Part shown: positions 52,553 to 54,039 of the stretch, one piece after another
How positions within the stretch are numbered: the first letter of the stretch is position 1
Layout: the number at the start of each line of letters is the position of its first letter
Source of the DNA: Clostridiales bacterium
GTDB lineage: Bacteria > Bacillota > Peptococcia > DRI-13 > UBA5745
NCBI GenBank assembly: GCA_009782505.1
Contig: WRIW01000011.1
Coordinates: 1 to 54,039, forward strand
Direction: 5' to 3'
Length of the DNA stretch: 54,039 nt
Notes under the pieces: generated by a model
Database searches by the model: none
What the model was told of the DNA's origin: nothing
Seen by the model: only the letters and a program-made list of their open reading frames with translations
Program-made: the position numbers and the translations under genes

Positions 52553-54039
52553 TCAGGCTAACCTCATTTCTATATTATCCCGGCCCAGAAACGCGAAAGC
52601 CGCCTGTATGATTTCCCTGCCGCTCCCTATATATTTGTCAGCGTAACCTCTGTCCGCCAGCTGCCTGACGCCTTCATCCAGCGCCTTTTCATAAAGCTTT
52701 CTTTTTGTCTCCTCGTCAGCGTCGGGAGCGCAGTCCTCGTACTTGAACTCCAGGACATAGACTTTATCCGCGATTTCCAGCACGGCGTCGATCCGCCCCA
52801 TAGACGTGGCTACCTCCGCGCTTGTATCGAAGCCAAGGAGGTTCATCATCGCGTAGAATAACGAATGATAGTACGCCTCCTGATGGATGTGTAACTGATA
52901 AGGGATACCCGCGTAGAGGGATTTTAGGATCGTCAGCATTTGCCGCAAATCACCTTTTTGAAGCGCGTCCAGTATTCTGCGGTACGCGGTCCCGGCTACG
53001 GCGTAGTCCTGTTCTGTCAACTCGGCTGTCAACTGAAGGTTAAATGTCTCCCTGACCTCAAAGTTCGGTATCTCTAGTAGATAGGAGGTTGAGCCCAGAC
53101 CATGAACCACTTCCTTTACCGTAAGGTACCCGGTCTGAAAAAGCAGCGGCGCCGCCTGGATGTTTCCCACGTCGAAGTTGTCCATCTCCCATTCGCCCAT
53201 GATAAAATCCCTGACCTCCGCGTAGGCGTCCGGGTTTCTCTTGATCATGTCCATCAGGAATTTCGGCGAACCGCTGGAATACCAGAAGCTCGCGAACCTT
53301 TCCTGGGCAAAAAAGCTGAGCAGCCCGAAGGGGTTGATTACCCGCGTTTGCCCGTCCCAGGAGTAACCGTCGTACCAGGCTAATATCTCGTCATGCAGGT
53401 TATCGAAACGCTTGAAGTAGGGCTTGAGCGCCAGGGCTTCGATGTATTCATGGAAATGTTTGTCCAACTCTTCGACGGGTATCCCGCAGATATTCGCGTA
53501 CTTCTCCAGCATGGTGACGTCCAGTAGATTGTTTAGCTCGGAGAAGATGGACGTTTTCGTAAATTTTGACACGCCGGTGATGAAGGTAAGCCGGATATAC
53601 GGGTCTAAGGACTTCAACACGCCATAGAAGCTCCGGATCACAGCCCGGTTCGCTTCCGCCGCTTCCACATCAAGGAGATGATCCAAAATCGGCTTGTCGT
53701 ATTCGTCGATGAGGATGACGACGCCTTGATTGTACTTCTTATATAAACCGATAATCAGCTTTTTGTATAGATCCGACGGCATGCCGCCGGCAACGTCCAG
53801 CCCCTCTTCCCGGGCGCGTTCGGTCAGTTCGTCGGACAGGGAGAACTTGAGGGCTTCAGGCGTCTCGTTGGCGATATTGCTCATGTCCATCCTGAGTACC
53901 GGATGCTTCGGGAAATCATAATCCGAATCATAGATCCAAAGACCTTTGAAAAGCTCTTTATCTCCACTGAATACTTCGCTTATGGTATCCAGCAGCAGCG
54001 ATTTGCCGAACCGTCTGGGGCGCGATAAAAAATAAGAAC
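52553..54039 (-). CDS. AAA-ATPase-like/PD-(D/E)XK protein, 5' end beyond the window
   Basis: The last 495 codons of a member of the AAA-ATPase_like/PDDEXK_9 family. At the window edge the ATPase begins with LSRPRRFGKSLLLDTI (the Walker A-like part). Walker B is VVILIDEYDKPIL. The C-terminal nuclease-like domain has GRIDAVLEIADKVYVLEFKY, the D...ExK core. The frame continues to the right window edge, so the short N-terminal part is outside. These genes are multi-copy and widespread in gut and rumen anaerobes and Bacteroidetes; their function is unknown and mobile or defence roles have been suggested. Different from the family of the ATPase at 1955-3553. It has no obvious connection with the B12 genes. 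Confidence 0.88.
   Translation of the reverse strand, partial: SYFLSRPRRFGKSLLLDTISEVFSGDKELFKGLWIYDSDYDFPKHPVLRMDMSNIANETPEALKFSLSDELTERAREEGLDVAGGMPSDLYKKLIIGLYKKYNQGVVILIDEYDKPILDHLLDVEAAEANRAVIRSFYGVLKSLDPYIRLTFITGVSKFTKTSIFSELNNLLDVTMLEKYANICGIPVEELDKHFHEYIEALALKPYFKRFDNLHDEILAWYDGYSWDGQTRVINPFGLLSFFAQERFASFWYSSGSPKFLMDMIKRNPDAYAEVRDFIMGEWEMDNFDVGNIQAAPLLFQTGYLTVKEVVHGLGSTSYLLEIPNFEVRETFNLQLTAELTEQDYAVAGTAYRRILDALQKGDLRQMLTILKSLYAGIPYQLHIHQEAYYHSLFYAMMNLLGFDTSAEVATSMGRIDAVLEIADKVYVLEFKYEDCAPDADEETKRKLYEKALDEGVRQLADRGYADKYIGSGREIIQAAFAFLGRDNIEMRLA

Overview
The window reads as chromosomal DNA of a GC-rich, Gram-positive (monoderm) anaerobe of the Clostridia type. Evidence: SLH-domain surface proteins, a CIRCE-controlled groESL pair, the cdaA-cdaR-glmM cluster, the DUF881 / small-basic-protein / DUF881 trio, an ECF transporter module, and strong Shine-Dalgarno sites with occasional TTG starts. 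The genus cannot be named from the sequence. Most genes are ordinary housekeeping genes in long, tightly packed runs.

Layout. 0-1.9 kb (minus strand): the start of a stalk-domain protein, a 44-residue zinc ribbon, a small type I toxin-like gene with its own promoter and terminator, the manganese exporter mntP, and a tRNA-Thr(CGT) whose promoter lies in the end of the next gene. 1.9-6.4 kb: an ATPase fused to a nuclease-like domain, hpt, and a cobalamin-binding radical SAM protein. 6.5-8.6 kb: groESL with promoter and CIRCE operator. 8.6-18.7 kb: one long minus-strand run from cdaA (c-di-AMP synthesis) through cdaR, glmM, nnr (NAD(P)HX repair), an amidohydrolase, tsaE-tsaB-rimI-tsaD (t6A tRNA modification) to ridA. 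18.7-23.3 kb (plus): DUF881-sbp-DUF881, an ECF-like sigma factor, then a lower-GC pair (flavodoxin-like protein and AraC/GyrI-like regulator). 23.3-32.1 kb: ilvD, a lipoprotein, a 3D-domain exported protein, a frameshifted FtsX-type permease and a Fic protein. 32.2-37.4 kb: truA with ecfT-ecfA2-ecfA1, and a divergent ABC exporter. A 313-bp inverted-repeat element fills the gap to the next, convergent gene. 37.8-46.9 kb (minus): a glycosidase-like/amidase fusion, metA, purD, a cyclohydrolase-only purH, purN, an MFS transporter and a phosphodiesterase-like enzyme.

The most interesting part is 47.5-52.5 kb. A sigma-A-type promoter drives a long leader holding a divergent cobalamin riboswitch and then an intrinsic terminator. 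Next comes a secreted protein with the two-domain plan of human intrinsic factor and transcobalamin (alpha/alpha-toroid plus DUF4430/transcobalamin-C-like domain), anchored to the wall by three SLH repeats. A paralogue with the toroid and SLH repeats, but without the DUF4430 domain, follows it. I read this as a cell-surface vitamin B12 capture system switched off when B12 is plentiful. The window also holds a possible B12 consumer (the radical SAM protein) and the energising half of an ECF vitamin transporter. The link between these parts is inference.
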